This document shows positions 1 through 10,502 of a stretch of 64,000 nt of DNA, piece by piece; the first letter of the stretch is position 1; each line of letters opens with the position of its first letter. Source of the stretch: Arthonia radiata. Lineage: Eukaryota > Ascomycota > Arthoniomycetes > Arthoniales > Arthoniaceae. The translations under genes and the position numbers were made by a program. The notes beneath the pieces were generated by a model, which was given only the letters and a program-made list of their open reading frames with translations, had not been told where the DNA came from and ran no database searches. The stretch covers positions 4,595,453 to 4,659,452 of the forward strand of contig PSQN01000017.1 in NCBI GenBank assembly GCA_002989075.1. The letters are read 5' to 3'.

Positions 1-2346
1 AGTCTTGGGTCGCCAGGAAAGTCAAAAGCCAGCCCAGCATCCGCCACACCGCTCACTGTTCAGTCAGACGCGTCATCCGAAGATCGCACGGAAGGCAGCT
101 CAGAGAAGAAGGCATCTATACCTCAGGAAGGCGAAGGCGCAGACGAGAAGAAGACCGCTGGTGAAGAAGCGACATCAGAAACGCCAGGCAAAGATGGGAG
201 CGCGGAGAGTCATTCAATGCAAGAGCAACCTCAAGGTGCACACGGTTGGCGTGGGTGGTGGGCGCGACCAAGAGATGAAGGGCTTGGTGCAGGACAGAAG
301 GATGCGAAGGGCAAGAGCACCACAGGTACTACCGAGGACAGGAGTGAATTTGGCAGACCAGCGACTACGCTATATGAGAACGCCACACGGCAGAACCAAA
401 GTCAAGAAGGCAGCAACAAAGATGCGACCGTCAAGCCAGACTCAACTCAGGAGCAGTCCGCCAGCAAGGACGATGCGCCATCGGACCTAACCGACTCCCC
501 CAAGCCTCAGCGTAGCTCATGGTTCGGCCTGTGGGGTACAGGAACTCAAGGAGCAAGCCACACAGAGGAAAGTTCAGCAGCGCTCCAACGAAAGGCCAGT
601 GGGCCGAAGGGCCTTTCAGTCGAGCCATCACCCACCAATGTTGACGTTGCGCCCGAGCCCACAAACAACGCGTCTGCAACTGGCGAAACAGTCAAGAGCC
701 AGCTAACTACTCGACCAGCCTCCGGCAGCTGGGCTTTCTGGTCTCGCGAGCGGCCGGCAGAAGACAGCACGTCACCTATAAGCAAGTCCGACCAGAAGGG
801 CGGCGATGTTGGCGAGCTCGCAGTATCCGGCACAGACTCTCAATCTAAACCGCGCCCGGCGCAACTCAGTGAAAAAGACGATGCCTCCCAAGAGCCCTCC
901 AAGAAACGCCAGCGCCCCCAGTCTTCCGAGCCACCTCCTCTAAACAATAAGAAAAAGGCCGCTGGCAAACTTCCCGCCCTCAGCTCACCGTCACACCCCT
1001 CGCATAGCGACTCCGATCTTCCTTCGACTATGCAACAGTCAGTCCTTCGCACTACGATCGATCCACCCAAGCCCAAACCGCGCGCTGCATCCAAGGAGAA
1101 ACAGGCACCCAAAGCAGCACAGCCACCACCCAACGCCATCTTCCCTGCCTTTTCTTCCTATCCCCTCGCGCAGCCCTCTTCATACCTCTCTCGCCTGTCA
1201 AGGTTCATCCCTTATACGACCTCTCCGTCGGAACCCAAACACCTGTACCGCTCCACAACAGCTCACCGCATCCACCGCGCTTTAGCAATAGGCGTGCACG
1301 GCTACTTCCCTGCCGCCCTCATCCAGAAGGTCCTCGGTCCACCCACAGGCACTTCCATTAAATTTGCGGATTCGGCCGCGGCTGCGATACAGCAATACTG
1401 CTCTCTTCACGCATACACAGCCGACATCGACAAGGTCGCCCTTGAAGGCGAAGGGACGGTAGATCAGCGGATAGAAAGCCTCTGGAAGCTCTTGTTGAAC
1501 TGGATCGACGCGATACGGAAGAGCGACTTCATACTGGTCGCATGCCACAGCCAAGGCGTGCCAGTCGCAGTGGGGCTGGTCGCAAGGCTGCTGAGCTTTG
1601 GATGCGTGCAAAAAGACGCGAGGATTGGGATCTGTGCGATGGCAGGCGTCAATCAAGGGCCATTCGCAAGTTATCAGAGCAGATTCCTGCCCGTCGGAAG
1701 CAGTGGCGCGGAGTTGTTCCAGTTTGCGCGACCACGCAGCGGTGTGAGTCAGGCGTACAGCAGGAGTCTGAATACGTGTCTGCGACATCACGTGCGTGTG
1801 CTGTATGTTGGCAGCCTGGACGATCAGTTGGTGAGTCTGGAGTCGAGCACGTTCAGCAGTATAGGCCACCCATATGTCAGCCGAGCGGTGTTCGTGGATG
1901 GGCGTGAGCACCCGGCGACTGGCGATTTCCTGACGCGGTTGGTGGGCTTCGGCTTGAAGTTGCGGAATTTGGGCGTGAGCGACCATGGTTTGATAAAGGA
2001 GTTGTCGGGACCGTTGGCTGGGTCGCTGTACACCGGCGAGGGACACAGCAGGATATACGAAGAAGAGGCTGTGTACGATCTCGCCGTAAGATTGGCGGTG
2101 GAGACTGACACCCTCGATGGGAGTGCCAACCCGCACTTGGAGGTTGGCAAGAAGGTCGACAGTGGAGAAGCAAACCCGTTCTTTTTGCCGTGGGCGCTAA
2201 GGGGCGTGCTCGAGGAGGACGTCGTGAAACGCGACATGAAGGGAGAGACAGACGAGTTATTGGGGCTCTTTGAACGGTGGCGGCCGCAAAGTAAAATGTT
2301 GAAGGATGTGCGTTTCCGATTGGAAGCCGTGAGGAGCAAGTTATGA
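1..2346 (+). CDS. YML020W-like alpha/beta hydrolase domain protein (5' end cut by window)
   Basis: The frame is open from the first base of the window, so the true start lies upstream; the first in-window ATG at 217 is internal to the open frame. About 350 N-terminal residues are low-complexity, rich in Ser, Pro, Lys and Glu, with short WFGLWG and WAFWS motifs. The C-terminal half is an alpha/beta hydrolase-like domain: GVHGYFP near the start of the fold and a nucleophile elbow in the form CHSQG (codons around 1540-1560), followed by MAGVNQGPF. This matches the fungal family typified by yeast YML020W, whose biochemical role is unknown. The usual GxSxG is CxSxG here. No intron is visible. It converges on the pectinase gene. 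Family assignment is fairly sure; enzyme activity is inference. Confidence 0.85.
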   Translation, partial: SLGSPGKSKASPASATPLTVQSDASSEDRTEGSSEKKASIPQEGEGADEKKTAGEEATSETPGKDGSAESHSMQEQPQGAHGWRGWWARPRDEGLGAGQKDAKGKSTTGTTEDRSEFGRPATTLYENATRQNQSQEGSNKDATVKPDSTQEQSASKDDAPSDLTDSPKPQRSSWFGLWGTGTQGASHTEESSAALQRKASGPKGLSVEPSPTNVDVAPEPTNNASATGETVKSQLTTRPASGSWAFWSRERPAEDSTSPISKSDQKGGDVGELAVSGTDSQSKPRPAQLSEKDDASQEPSKKRQRPQSSEPPPLNNKKKAAGKLPALSSPSHPSHSDSDLPSTMQQSVLRTTIDPPKPKPRAASKEKQAPKAAQPPPNAIFPAFSSYPLAQPSSYLSRLSRFIPYTTSPSEPKHLYRSTTAHRIHRALAIGVHGYFPAALIQKVLGPPTGTSIKFADSAAAAIQQYCSLHAYTADIDKVALEGEGTVDQRIESLWKLLLNWIDAIRKSDFILVACHSQGVPVAVGLVARLLSFGCVQKDARIGICAMAGVNQGPFASYQSRFLPVGSSGAELFQFARPRSGVSQAYSRSLNTCLRHHVRVLYVGSLDDQLVSLESSTFSSIGHPYVSRAVFVDGREHPATGDFLTRLVGFGLKLRNLGVSDHGLIKELSGPLAGSLYTGEGHSRIYEEEAVYDLAVRLAVETDTLDGSANPHLEVGKKVDSGEANPFFLPWALRGVLEEDVVKRDMKGETDELLGLFERWRPQSKMLKDVRFRLEAVRSKL

Positions 2347-2858
2347 GACCATCTCGTCCTGAGGTGCGAATGGCGAGTTTACGTCGGTGGCATTTTCTGC
2401 ATAGCGTTCGAGCGACAGCGGGCAGAAGCGGGATGGTATTGCTGGAGAGCGGCCTCATATCTTAGACGACACATAGAATGATCATGAAGCAGCTAACAAT
2501 CTTCAAAGCCTTCCGAAGTAGCACGCTTGCGACGCTGTTATATGGGGCAGCCTTGCTCCATGTGTTTCCTATATAATTCATGCTGCTCGCGTCTGGCTGC
2601 TCTCGCGGAAGGGTTCCACGCCTAGGCCTGCAGTTTGTGAAAGCAAGACTCTGAGAAAGAAGCCCTTCCTGTGATGAGGATGGACATATTCGTCCACGAA
2701 GTCAACCGCCGGAGTATGAAAGACAAGGAAGGAGCAGGTGCAACAACAGTCCTAACGAGAAAAGAAGAGCCGAGCATGCTCATTCATTTCCAATATCAAA
2801 CGGCACAGCCATGAAGAAGGGAACATCATCTCAACTAATTCCCACGTGCATCCCTCGC
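2347..2858. other. convergent intergenic region
   Basis: This 512 bp lies between two convergent genes and should hold both 3' UTRs. I see no coding potential that fits a known family and no repeat. Confidence 0.5.
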
Positions 2859-4109
2859 TCAAGAGTACCCAGCAATAGTCACACCGCTCACACTTCCCTT
2901 GGTGCCGCCAGTGATGGCAACGCCCGAGAACTTGAAGTTCTTGCACTGGTTGCCGCACAGCACATACACCTCCTGTGCCTTGCTCGTCACGGACCCTGTC
3001 ACACCGGACACGTTCACGCCATCGATGATCACACCATTCGTCGCGGTCCCCGTCGGGCTGCCGTTCTCGTAATCCTGCTGGATCACAATGCCGTAGTTGG
3101 TGATCCCGCTCAGCTTGTTGTTGGACCAGGTCACGTTCTTCACGGAGCCGGTCGCGCCAGACACGGTCTTGATGCGCAGGCCGTTCTGGGAATTGGTGAT
3201 GGTGGAGCCGGTCACAGCCACGTTGGCGACGTCGTTGTTGTCGCGGCCGCCGACGGAGCCGATGGAGATGCCGTGCGTGCCATTGCACTGGAGGTTGGAG
3301 ATGTTGATGTTCGTGCCGGAGTTGATGGCGACGCAATCATCCTGATTGTTGATCTTGCTGTTACTAATGGTCACGCCGTCAGACGAGCCAATGTCAAAGG
3401 CATCCGTGTTGTGCGCCACGCCGCCCGGGCCTGAAGCGGCGCCGTCGTCGATGGTCACGCTGTCCACGGTCAGCCCGTCGGATTGAATTGACATGAACTG
3501 GATGGGCGAGTTCTTGAGCGTGATGCCAGAGATGGTGGATTGGTCGAGCGAGTGCGCGTAGAAGAATTTGGGCTTCGTCTTGCCGCCGTTGGAGCCTTGG
3601 CCGTCCCAGTATTGCGGGCCGTTGCCGTCGAGCGTCCCCGCGCCGTTGACGGTCACGCCGGTGCCAGAGAGGGAGATGAGGGGACCGGCCTGTGGTGAAG
3701 ATGTTAGTGAATGGAGGGTGCTTGTCGGATGAGGCTAGATTTGAGTTTGAGAGGCGCTTGTGCAGTGAAAATCGAGACGCCCATGGTCGCCGACTGAAGA
3801 CCCACGCACGCGACTTTGTTGCATTCAAGAGATGCGACTCACCCATTCCTTGTACCCAAACGTAGTTGTGCCTTGGAAAGTTACGGTCGTTCCCGACTTC
3901 AGCTTAAGCAGGTTCAGCGTCTGCCCAGCTGGCACAGCCAAGTTGGAGACGACGATCGAAGGCGACGAGAGACAAGCCGAGACCTGCGAGAACTGGCTGA
4001 TGACACATGGCGTGGCGGCGTCAGCCCTTGAGGCGAGCGAAGGGGCAGCATAGGCGCTGCTCGTGAGCAGAGCTGCCACAGCGGCGATGGTGGATGTCTG
4101 GATAAGCAT
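2859..4109 (-). CDS. secreted endopolygalacturonase (GH28)
   Basis: It hydrolyses alpha-1,4-galacturonan in pectin outside the cell. Exon 1 is 4109-3843 and exon 2 is 3689-2859, with a 153 bp intron (donor GTGAGT, acceptor CACAG) that joins TGG to GCC in phase; product 365 aa. The start at 4109 gives a clear signal peptide ([21 protein letters not shown]). All four GH28 active-site motifs are present: NTD near residues 183-185, DD at 206-207, the GTHG His near 228 and RIK at 261-263. Length and motif order fit endo-acting enzymes. Six or more Cys fit secretion. It is the first of four consecutive minus-strand secreted-protein genes. A TATA-like element lies about 95 bp upstream. Function is close to certain. 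Confidence 0.95.
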
Positions 4110-5011
4110 GATGAAGTCTTTGGGTTGTTCGAAGAAATGAAGAAGAGCTGTCAAAGCCTGTCTGTCTTTCCGAAAGAGTGTATGAGAAACGAAAGCACCT
4201 TTTGTATACTCCGAGAGTACAGAAGACAAACTCTCAAGGTGGTATTGCGAATAATCTAAAGAGCGACTGCAAGCGTCTAGGCTTGTATTTACCTTCTCTC
4301 TCCAGCTACGGCGGTCGAGGTACACACGTACATCTTATACACCATGCAGTCAAATGATGTTAATTACTACAGCCGGTGATCCAGCCTAGGGCTGGTGCGA
4401 AAGAGATGAATATGCACTCCACATTATACAGGGATAGCCTCTGTCGGCAGGTGTGTTGTCATGGCACGTTTCAACGAGGTGCGGGGGACAAGGGTTGTGA
4501 TGTTCTCCACAGAAGACACCAGCAGACACTAACGGAGAGATGGGGAAGGTCGGGATATCATTGAAGTGTGCAGAGCCGCATTGGTCAATCGAGAACGGGG
4601 CTTGGCCAGGATATTGACAGTGGCGGCTAGGAGTTTAATTGAGCTTCGCCGACGCTTGTCTTTTCTTGCTCTCCACTTGAGGCGTGGCATTTCATAATCG
4701 GGAGTTGGAGTTTGAGAGAGGAAGAGAAATGAGGGAGGAAGAAGAAGAAGAACAGGGATTTGTGGGACAAGGAGATTTGTGGAGCTTGGCGGCCCCCTAT
4801 CTGAAGCCGCGATTCGCAAAGTTGAGTATTTGTATTATTGATTGTCTTTCCTCAGCAGTTTCAGGTCTTGCGTAAGTTTGAGATATCATCTGGACGCGTC
4901 AGTGGCTCGAGAATGCTTGGTGAGGTTTGACATTGGCAATCAAAGCTTAGCTGCGGCTTCCGAGAGTCGTATACAAGAAGTGAAACAAAAGCTTCGTACT
5001 CGCTTTACCCT
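4110..5011. other. upstream region of the pectinase gene / 3' flank of the CAP gene
   Basis: 902 bp without a convincing gene. A purine-rich run at about 4715-4755 (gaggaagagaaatgagggaggaagaagaagaagaacag region) is the only notable compositional feature. The pectinase promoter should lie in the left part. Confidence 0.4.
4201..4208 (-). promoter_or_regulatory. TATA-like element of the endopolygalacturonase gene
   Basis: On the minus strand this reads TATACAAA, 92-99 bp upstream of the start codon at 4109. That spacing is usual for a strongly inducible fungal gene. The assignment rests on sequence and position only. Confidence 0.4.
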
Positions 5012-6571
5012 CTACGTGGATTGATAAGCTGTCACCTGAGGGCCCTCAATACAGTCGGACGGGCCATGTATAAAGGGTTGCGGATACCCTTCTGGAGCTC
5101 CATGATGAAGCCAGTTCGGATGCGCACCCATCGAGCCTGGAGGCTGATATGGCTGCGCCGTGTTACCTGAAGGCGTGTAGACCGGTGCTTGATTGGAGGA
5201 CGCTGCGGCTGAAGGTGCGGTGGCAGGTGGCGCCGTGTAAGACGACGCTGCGACAACAGGTGCAGCAGTACTACCTGACCCGCTATTGTACGTCTCCGAT
5301 GCTTGAGAAGACAATGCAGGGGCGGCCGCACCATTCACGTCGGTCACGCTCTGATACGCGTTCGTGCTCTGCTGCCACGCGGAAGAAGCTGCGTCGCTGC
5401 TTGCGCTCGACGGCGCGGTCATTGACGGAACTGGCGGAGGGACAACACTACCTCCAGAAGGAACATTTGTCGCTTGAGCGGTCCCACTGCCCAGCGCGCC
5501 TGTGCCAGGATATTTCGCTGGCCTTTGGACTGGATTCGTGTTCGACCACGCTGTACTCTCCGTGTAAGGCACACCGCTTGCTGTTGCAATAACATCGGAT
5601 GGGAGGTTCGTCAAAGTTGGGCCGAGATGGGGTATCGAAGTGCCAGATATCATCGACGGCCACGCCTGTGCTGGAGCTCTGATCGCAGGAAATGAAGTGT
5701 AGGAGACGTGGTTCTCAGGTGGATCCCAGTCTGGCGGTGGGCCCTCGTTCGAACGCACGGAGATGTTGCCTGCAAATTCTTCGACACCAGCCGAGTACTG
5801 ATATTCACAGGCGGTGATCCACTTGTCCAAGCGCGCACCAGTATCGGCGACATCGCACCAGACACGGGCGCATCCGACGTAGGTGCTTGCCTTCCACATC
5901 TCGGTGAAGAAGTGGCCACTAGCAGCGCGGGTTAGCTCGAGCTTTGCACTGACGCCTTTCACGGCGTACCTTTTCATGAACGTGTCAGTGTCTGTCACGA
6001 CCTCGCCATTCCACGCTGCTTCCTCGCCAAAAGAGTTTGGGTCGTATGCGGCATCTGAGTTTCCAGACTCTGTTCGCAAGACGTCAGCAATTCGGTTGAC
6101 GAAAGCAATGCCCAATTGCGAGCTGAAGCTATTTACCCATGCACTCTCCATATGGTCCAAACTGCAACCAGTCAGCAAAAGGTTGCGAGAGCCATCAGCT
6201 AATCAAGCATTTGAGGCGCTTGCATATTGAGACGGGATGCGCAAAGATCGTGCAAGACTCACAGAATGATGGTCTGGACACTTCGTAATGAAGTCGGTCG
6301 CATACTCCCATAACGTCACGTTCCAGTATACGGGCGGAGCAGCGTGCTGATATCTCATGTTGTTCAAGCTCCACAGGAACTTTTCAATGGTGAGATTGTT
6401 ATCAAAAGCGCCATCCATGTGAGTGTTTGCTTCGTAGGCTCCCGCTGCGAATAAGCTGCTGAACTGGTCATCCTGGCGGCGCACATGTGGATGTGCTCTG
6501 ACGATACTGATTAATGTAAGTCCCACAAGAAGATACTGATCAGCCAGCCTGAGGCAGGATGTGAAGAGCAT
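5012..6571 (-). CDS. secreted CAP (SCP/PR-1-like) protein with a frame break in the GENL motif
   Basis: CAP-superfamily proteins are extracellular; fungal members such as yeast Pry1 bind sterols and lipids. Exon 1 (6571-6263) encodes a likely signal peptide (MLFTSCLRLADQYLLVGL...) and HAAPPVYWN, ending CPDHHS. After a 101 bp intron (6262-6162, GTGAGT/TTGCAG) the phase gives FGPYGE, the expected CAP motif. The downstream frame from 6122 carries the other signatures, HFFTEMWKAS and CEYQYSAGVEEFAGN, then a Ser/Pro/Thr-rich tail of about 230 residues. The two frames do not join unless 22 nt (6144-6123, starting GT and ending AG) are removed, or 2 nt are added. With the 22 nt removed the product is 478 aa. 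The family is sure; whether the gene is intact is not. Confidence 0.75.
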
Positions 6572-7963
6572 AGCTGTGAGATCAAACGAACTGACGCAAG
6601 GCTGCCTTGCAGATGTCAAACGAACGACTCCACGAGAGCAGCAGTGCGTATTAAGGATACGGCTTGAGAGCTTAAGAAGGATGAACATAGCAGCACCATG
6701 ACTGGGATAATCCCAGGCCGGAGGACCGCTCGAGATCCTAAGGGCAGGCGGCGCGAACTTTTCATGAGATGGCAACGTGTTTCAGTGGTGAGTGGTAAGC
6801 ATAGCGAGCGATGCTATTTGGGCAAGCACATGAAACTGCGTCCGCTTTTGGCCATTCACGTCCCCGAAAGGAAGAATCCATCTGTTACATGGCACGGACC
6901 GTGCTTGTAGGCTAGAATTTCCTGACGTATATCTCATTTCCCTTCCACGTAGGAACAAATCTTGAAGCCTGGTTCCGCTGCAAAGCAGTCGAGGGACCAT
7001 TCGTGGAAGAAGATGGGGCGTTACCAGAAGTATACCAGCTCGCCAACGAAAAAGAGGTTCCAGTGGCGCGGGTTCTGTGGGCCAGCAAAATATGCGGCAC
7101 CGAATGTTCTACATGGATTGATTAACAATAGGTTGAGTGTGATCAACTTCACGAGTAACGCAGTTTTTCTCACAAGCACGCAGCTTTCTTTTATACTCGC
7201 CCTTAAGAAGCGCATGTTGGTCGTGTTGAATTTGCTTGCTGGCCACATGATAGAGCAGAGCTCTTGCGTAGAATGGTCACTTTCTTCATCTTGCAAGATT
7301 ACTACCGCATCAGCTGTCCGCTGTTTTGAAGGCAATGTCGAAGAACCCCACGATCCCCGGTATGCGCTCAGCTCAATCGATCCTCCAACCATCCCATTCC
7401 TTGGCGTCGCCTCGCGACCCGCCTCAGGACCGCCTCGACCGTGTTTCAGGAGCATGCTCCCCTCTGAGGGGAGGCACAACACTGGCTTACTTTCCGCTAC
7501 GCTGCAGTGTCCGTTCATCTGTAAGCTGGCATGCGACTGACTGCGTTATTGGACTATTCGGATCAACCCCACGGCAATGCTAGCTCGGAGACACCCACGC
7601 TTTACATGCCACGCACGCCACTTGAGACATGTATGTACCAAGGCACTGGAGCGTATTGATTAGCTTCGGCCAGCAATTACTCGTCAAGAGTTCGACACTG
7701 CGCGCAGAGACACTTCGCCGCACGTGGGGCGGAGCCGCTCGAACGCTTGATCGAGAGCTAAGCTGTTTCGAGCTGGCACATTGCCTAGGCCGCATTCGGC
7801 CTATCAAGGCGCTGAGAGATGCAAATTGTCAAGGGTGGTTGTGGAACCGCCACAGCATGTGAGGCCGGAGACCTTCATCAATACTTACACACGAGCATAG
7901 TTCATCATGTGTCATTACTCTGCATAACCATTAGTCTACCTCCACCCTCCTCGCACCACGCCC
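6572..7963. other. intergenic, no recognised gene
   Basis: 1.4 kb between the CAP and carboxylesterase genes. Open frames of up to about 190 codons exist on both strands (for instance 7518-7021 minus and 6962-7540 plus), but their translations match no family I know and show no splice or signal pattern. The CAP promoter should lie at the left end. Confidence 0.4.
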
Positions 7964-9776
7964 TCACGACTCCAACCCCGGCAACGGCCCAATCCCGGCC
8001 TCATAAACCGGATAGAACAACGGACATCGATAGTTGACCACACTCGGGTTCACCACCGTCACTCCACTACTCCCGTCGAGGCCCAGTACCCCCAAGCTCT
8101 CGTTGAACCTTCCAATCTCGGTCCAACCCGGCCCATACGCCGGATTCTTCGCAAACCCGCCCCACACGCTGTTCATATACTCGCTCAGCGCGACCTGCTG
8201 CGCCGTCGGCGGAACATTCGTGGGCTGATTGCCCAGCGGCTCCGGCGTGTTCGGGTTGACGAAGCCGCCAGGGTATGTCCCGAACGCGATGACAATCTCT
8301 GCAGAGTGATAGACGCCGCTCCCGTCGAAGATGGTGGTGCTGGGGAACGTAGTGTTGAAGAGGTAGCGCCATGCGGGGACGCCGGCGGCAGCGGTCTGGT
8401 TCGCCTGCAGCGCCTGGCCGCACTGGAAGTTGAGATCCGTATAGATGGCACTAATTATATCGTAGTCGGTGTCAACGCCGGCAGTGGTGCCAACGGGGCC
8501 GTATGCGGCTTCGATAAGAGGGATCTGCTGCGGCGCCAGCTCGCCGAACGTCGTCTGCAAGAAGGAGGTCAGGTTCGTCTGGCCGACCTCGAAAACCCGG
8601 CCTTCTTGATAGTTGCTTCCGCCCAGGATGGGAACGCGCGCGAAGTTGCCGGCGGCGCGCGCGAGAGCCCCGTTGCCAAAGTTGGTGACGTTGTCGGTGA
8701 CCGGACGGTAGGAGTAGCTGTTGTTCTGGACGAGTCCCTGGATTTCGAGGGCGTCGGCGTTCCGGACACAAGTTAAGTTTGATTGGCCTGCTGGGCAGTT
8801 CAGAGCCGCTGCGAGTTGTGCGAAAGGGTCTGGCGGCGGAATTAGGGTGCCAGGGCTGCGGTAGGAGACTTGTCCTGACTCAAGGATGGCACCTCTGAAG
8901 GGTGCGGTCTCGGTCGTGAAGGACGTGAGCAGCGTGTCGACGCTGAACGCACCGGCGCTCTCGCCAAAGATCGTTACTTTTTTGGGGTTTCCACCGAACT
9001 TGTCGATGTTGTCTTGCACCCACTGTAAGGCGAGACGTTGATCTAGGTAGCCCAGGTTCTGACCCGTGACTGGCAGCTCTTCGGAGTTTGGGAAGCCAAA
9101 GACATTGGTGCGGTAGTTTGCAGAGACAAGGATCACGTCTTGATACGCGGCAAAAGCGGACCCGTCATATACTGGAGTGCCAGCGTTGCCAAATGCGAGA
9201 CCACCACCTACAGATGTCAGCTCATGCGCTTGTGGTCAACCCAAGGGTATTGCTCACCATAGATCCAGAACAAAACTGCTCGTCCTCCAGGCGGCGGGGC
9301 AGATGAAGGAGCGTAGACGTTCAAATACAGGCAGTCTTCACTCTCCAACGGCGGCGGCTGGTTGAAGATGGACTTCTGAAAGTCCCTGATTGCTTCGGGG
9401 CCAGCAAAGTCTTGGATACAGGCTGGCTTGAATGCTGTAGCATCTATCGGCGCACTGAATTGGTCTGGCGCTACCGCTGGCGAGAATCGCTCGGGCGGGC
9501 TCTTTGCGAAAGGCACACCCAAGAATTTATTGACGGCCGCGGTAGCAGATGGTAGGTTTGTGGTGGTGCCGTCAACATGGCCATACGGAAGTGCTATGGT
9601 TGTTGGCAGGGTGCTCGCTGTAGTATCCTCGCCGGCTGGACTGGGTCAGCTTTCGCGGCCTTTGAATGAGATCAAAAGTGCGGTCACTTACTTCTTCGAA
9701 CTACACCTGGAGCAGCTGTAGCAAGGGGCAGAGCAGTAAGTAGCGCAAAAGTCGAGAGTCGAGCGGCCATCTTCAT
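7964..9776 (-). CDS. secreted type-B carboxylesterase/lipase
   Basis: Serine esterase of the carboxylesterase type-B family, predicted to cleave carboxylic esters outside the cell; substrate unknown. Three exons: 9776-9692, 9635-9258 and 9207-7964, with introns of 56 and 50 bp whose phases agree; product 568 aa. The start at 9776 (MKMAARLSTFALLTALPLATAAP) gives a signal peptide; a second in-frame Met lies two codons on. Visible motifs are FLGVPFA, EDCLYLN, FWIYGGG (oxyanion hole, built across intron 2), the nucleophile GESAG with Ser near 238, EGRVF with the probable acidic residue, and GVYHSAE with the catalytic His. Many NxS/T sites suit a secreted protein. The family is sure; lipase versus esterase cannot be decided. 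Confidence 0.93.
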
Positions 9777-10502
9777 TACGCTCACCAAGCCGTACCTTGA
9801 CAACGCTGCTCCCCATCCTCCGCCTGAGCTCCAAAGCCCTTATGTAGGTAGCTCGATCCATCAGCCAATATTGATGACGTTCCTAGGAGAGCTCAGCCAA
9901 CATTATAGACCAGGGCTGTCGGCAAAAACGCTCTCGTAGCCGGCGCATCTCGGCGCATTTGGCACTGTGAGAAATATTACTGGAGCGGGGGATTGCATAT
10001 GGAGCAGGCCTTGGAGGACGGCGTGTTGTCTGACAGAAGGGAGCTCGACTCATGAGGGGCTAAGAGATATGGACGATGGCACGATGCCTCATTGGGACGT
10101 GGTACGCTCTTGGTGTGAGCCGAAGGGCGAGGGGTAGACGCGCCTTGCCTTGTCAGATGCCTCTTCCGTTGTTGACCCAAGGGTCTGGATTTGTGCAATA
10201 AATCCTACGTGCATGCTTTATGGATGCGTACGCAGGCAAGACAAGACTATGATCATTGCGGTCCAGGACTCGTCTTCCTCCACACTACTTTTGAATTCAA
10301 TAGCGCTGCGAGAAAACTGAAGACATAGAAAGGGCAGCGTTATTTAAATAGGCATGGTAGACATGGTTCAGTGGTTCCTATTGACAACGTGCGCGGCCTG
10401 TCGTTCAAGGTCCATCCCATGCAATCGCATCTCATCACCGCCCCTTGCACACTCGTCCATCCTTGCTCGCACAAGAATAGAAGCCTGCAAGAGACACGAG
10501 GC
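9777..10502. other. promoter region of the carboxylesterase gene and 3' flank of the LPMO gene
   Basis: 726 bp. It contains a CCAAT at 9865-9869 and an AT-only palindromic stretch TATTTAAATA at 10341-10350. No gene is recognised. Confidence 0.4.

Noticed and set aside
1282-2136. 284-codon open frame on the minus strand opposite the YML020W-like gene
   Set aside because: It is antisense to a well supported domain, has no family resemblance and reflects the codon pattern of the real gene.
2811-3434. 207-codon plus-strand frame opposite the endopolygalacturonase
   Set aside because: Repetitive Val/Asp/His translation typical of the reverse strand of a GC-rich gene; the pectinase on the other strand is certain.
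7021-7518. 165-codon minus-strand frame between the CAP and carboxylesterase genes
   Set aside because: No recognisable family. A hydrophobic patch near its end is not enough to support a gene.
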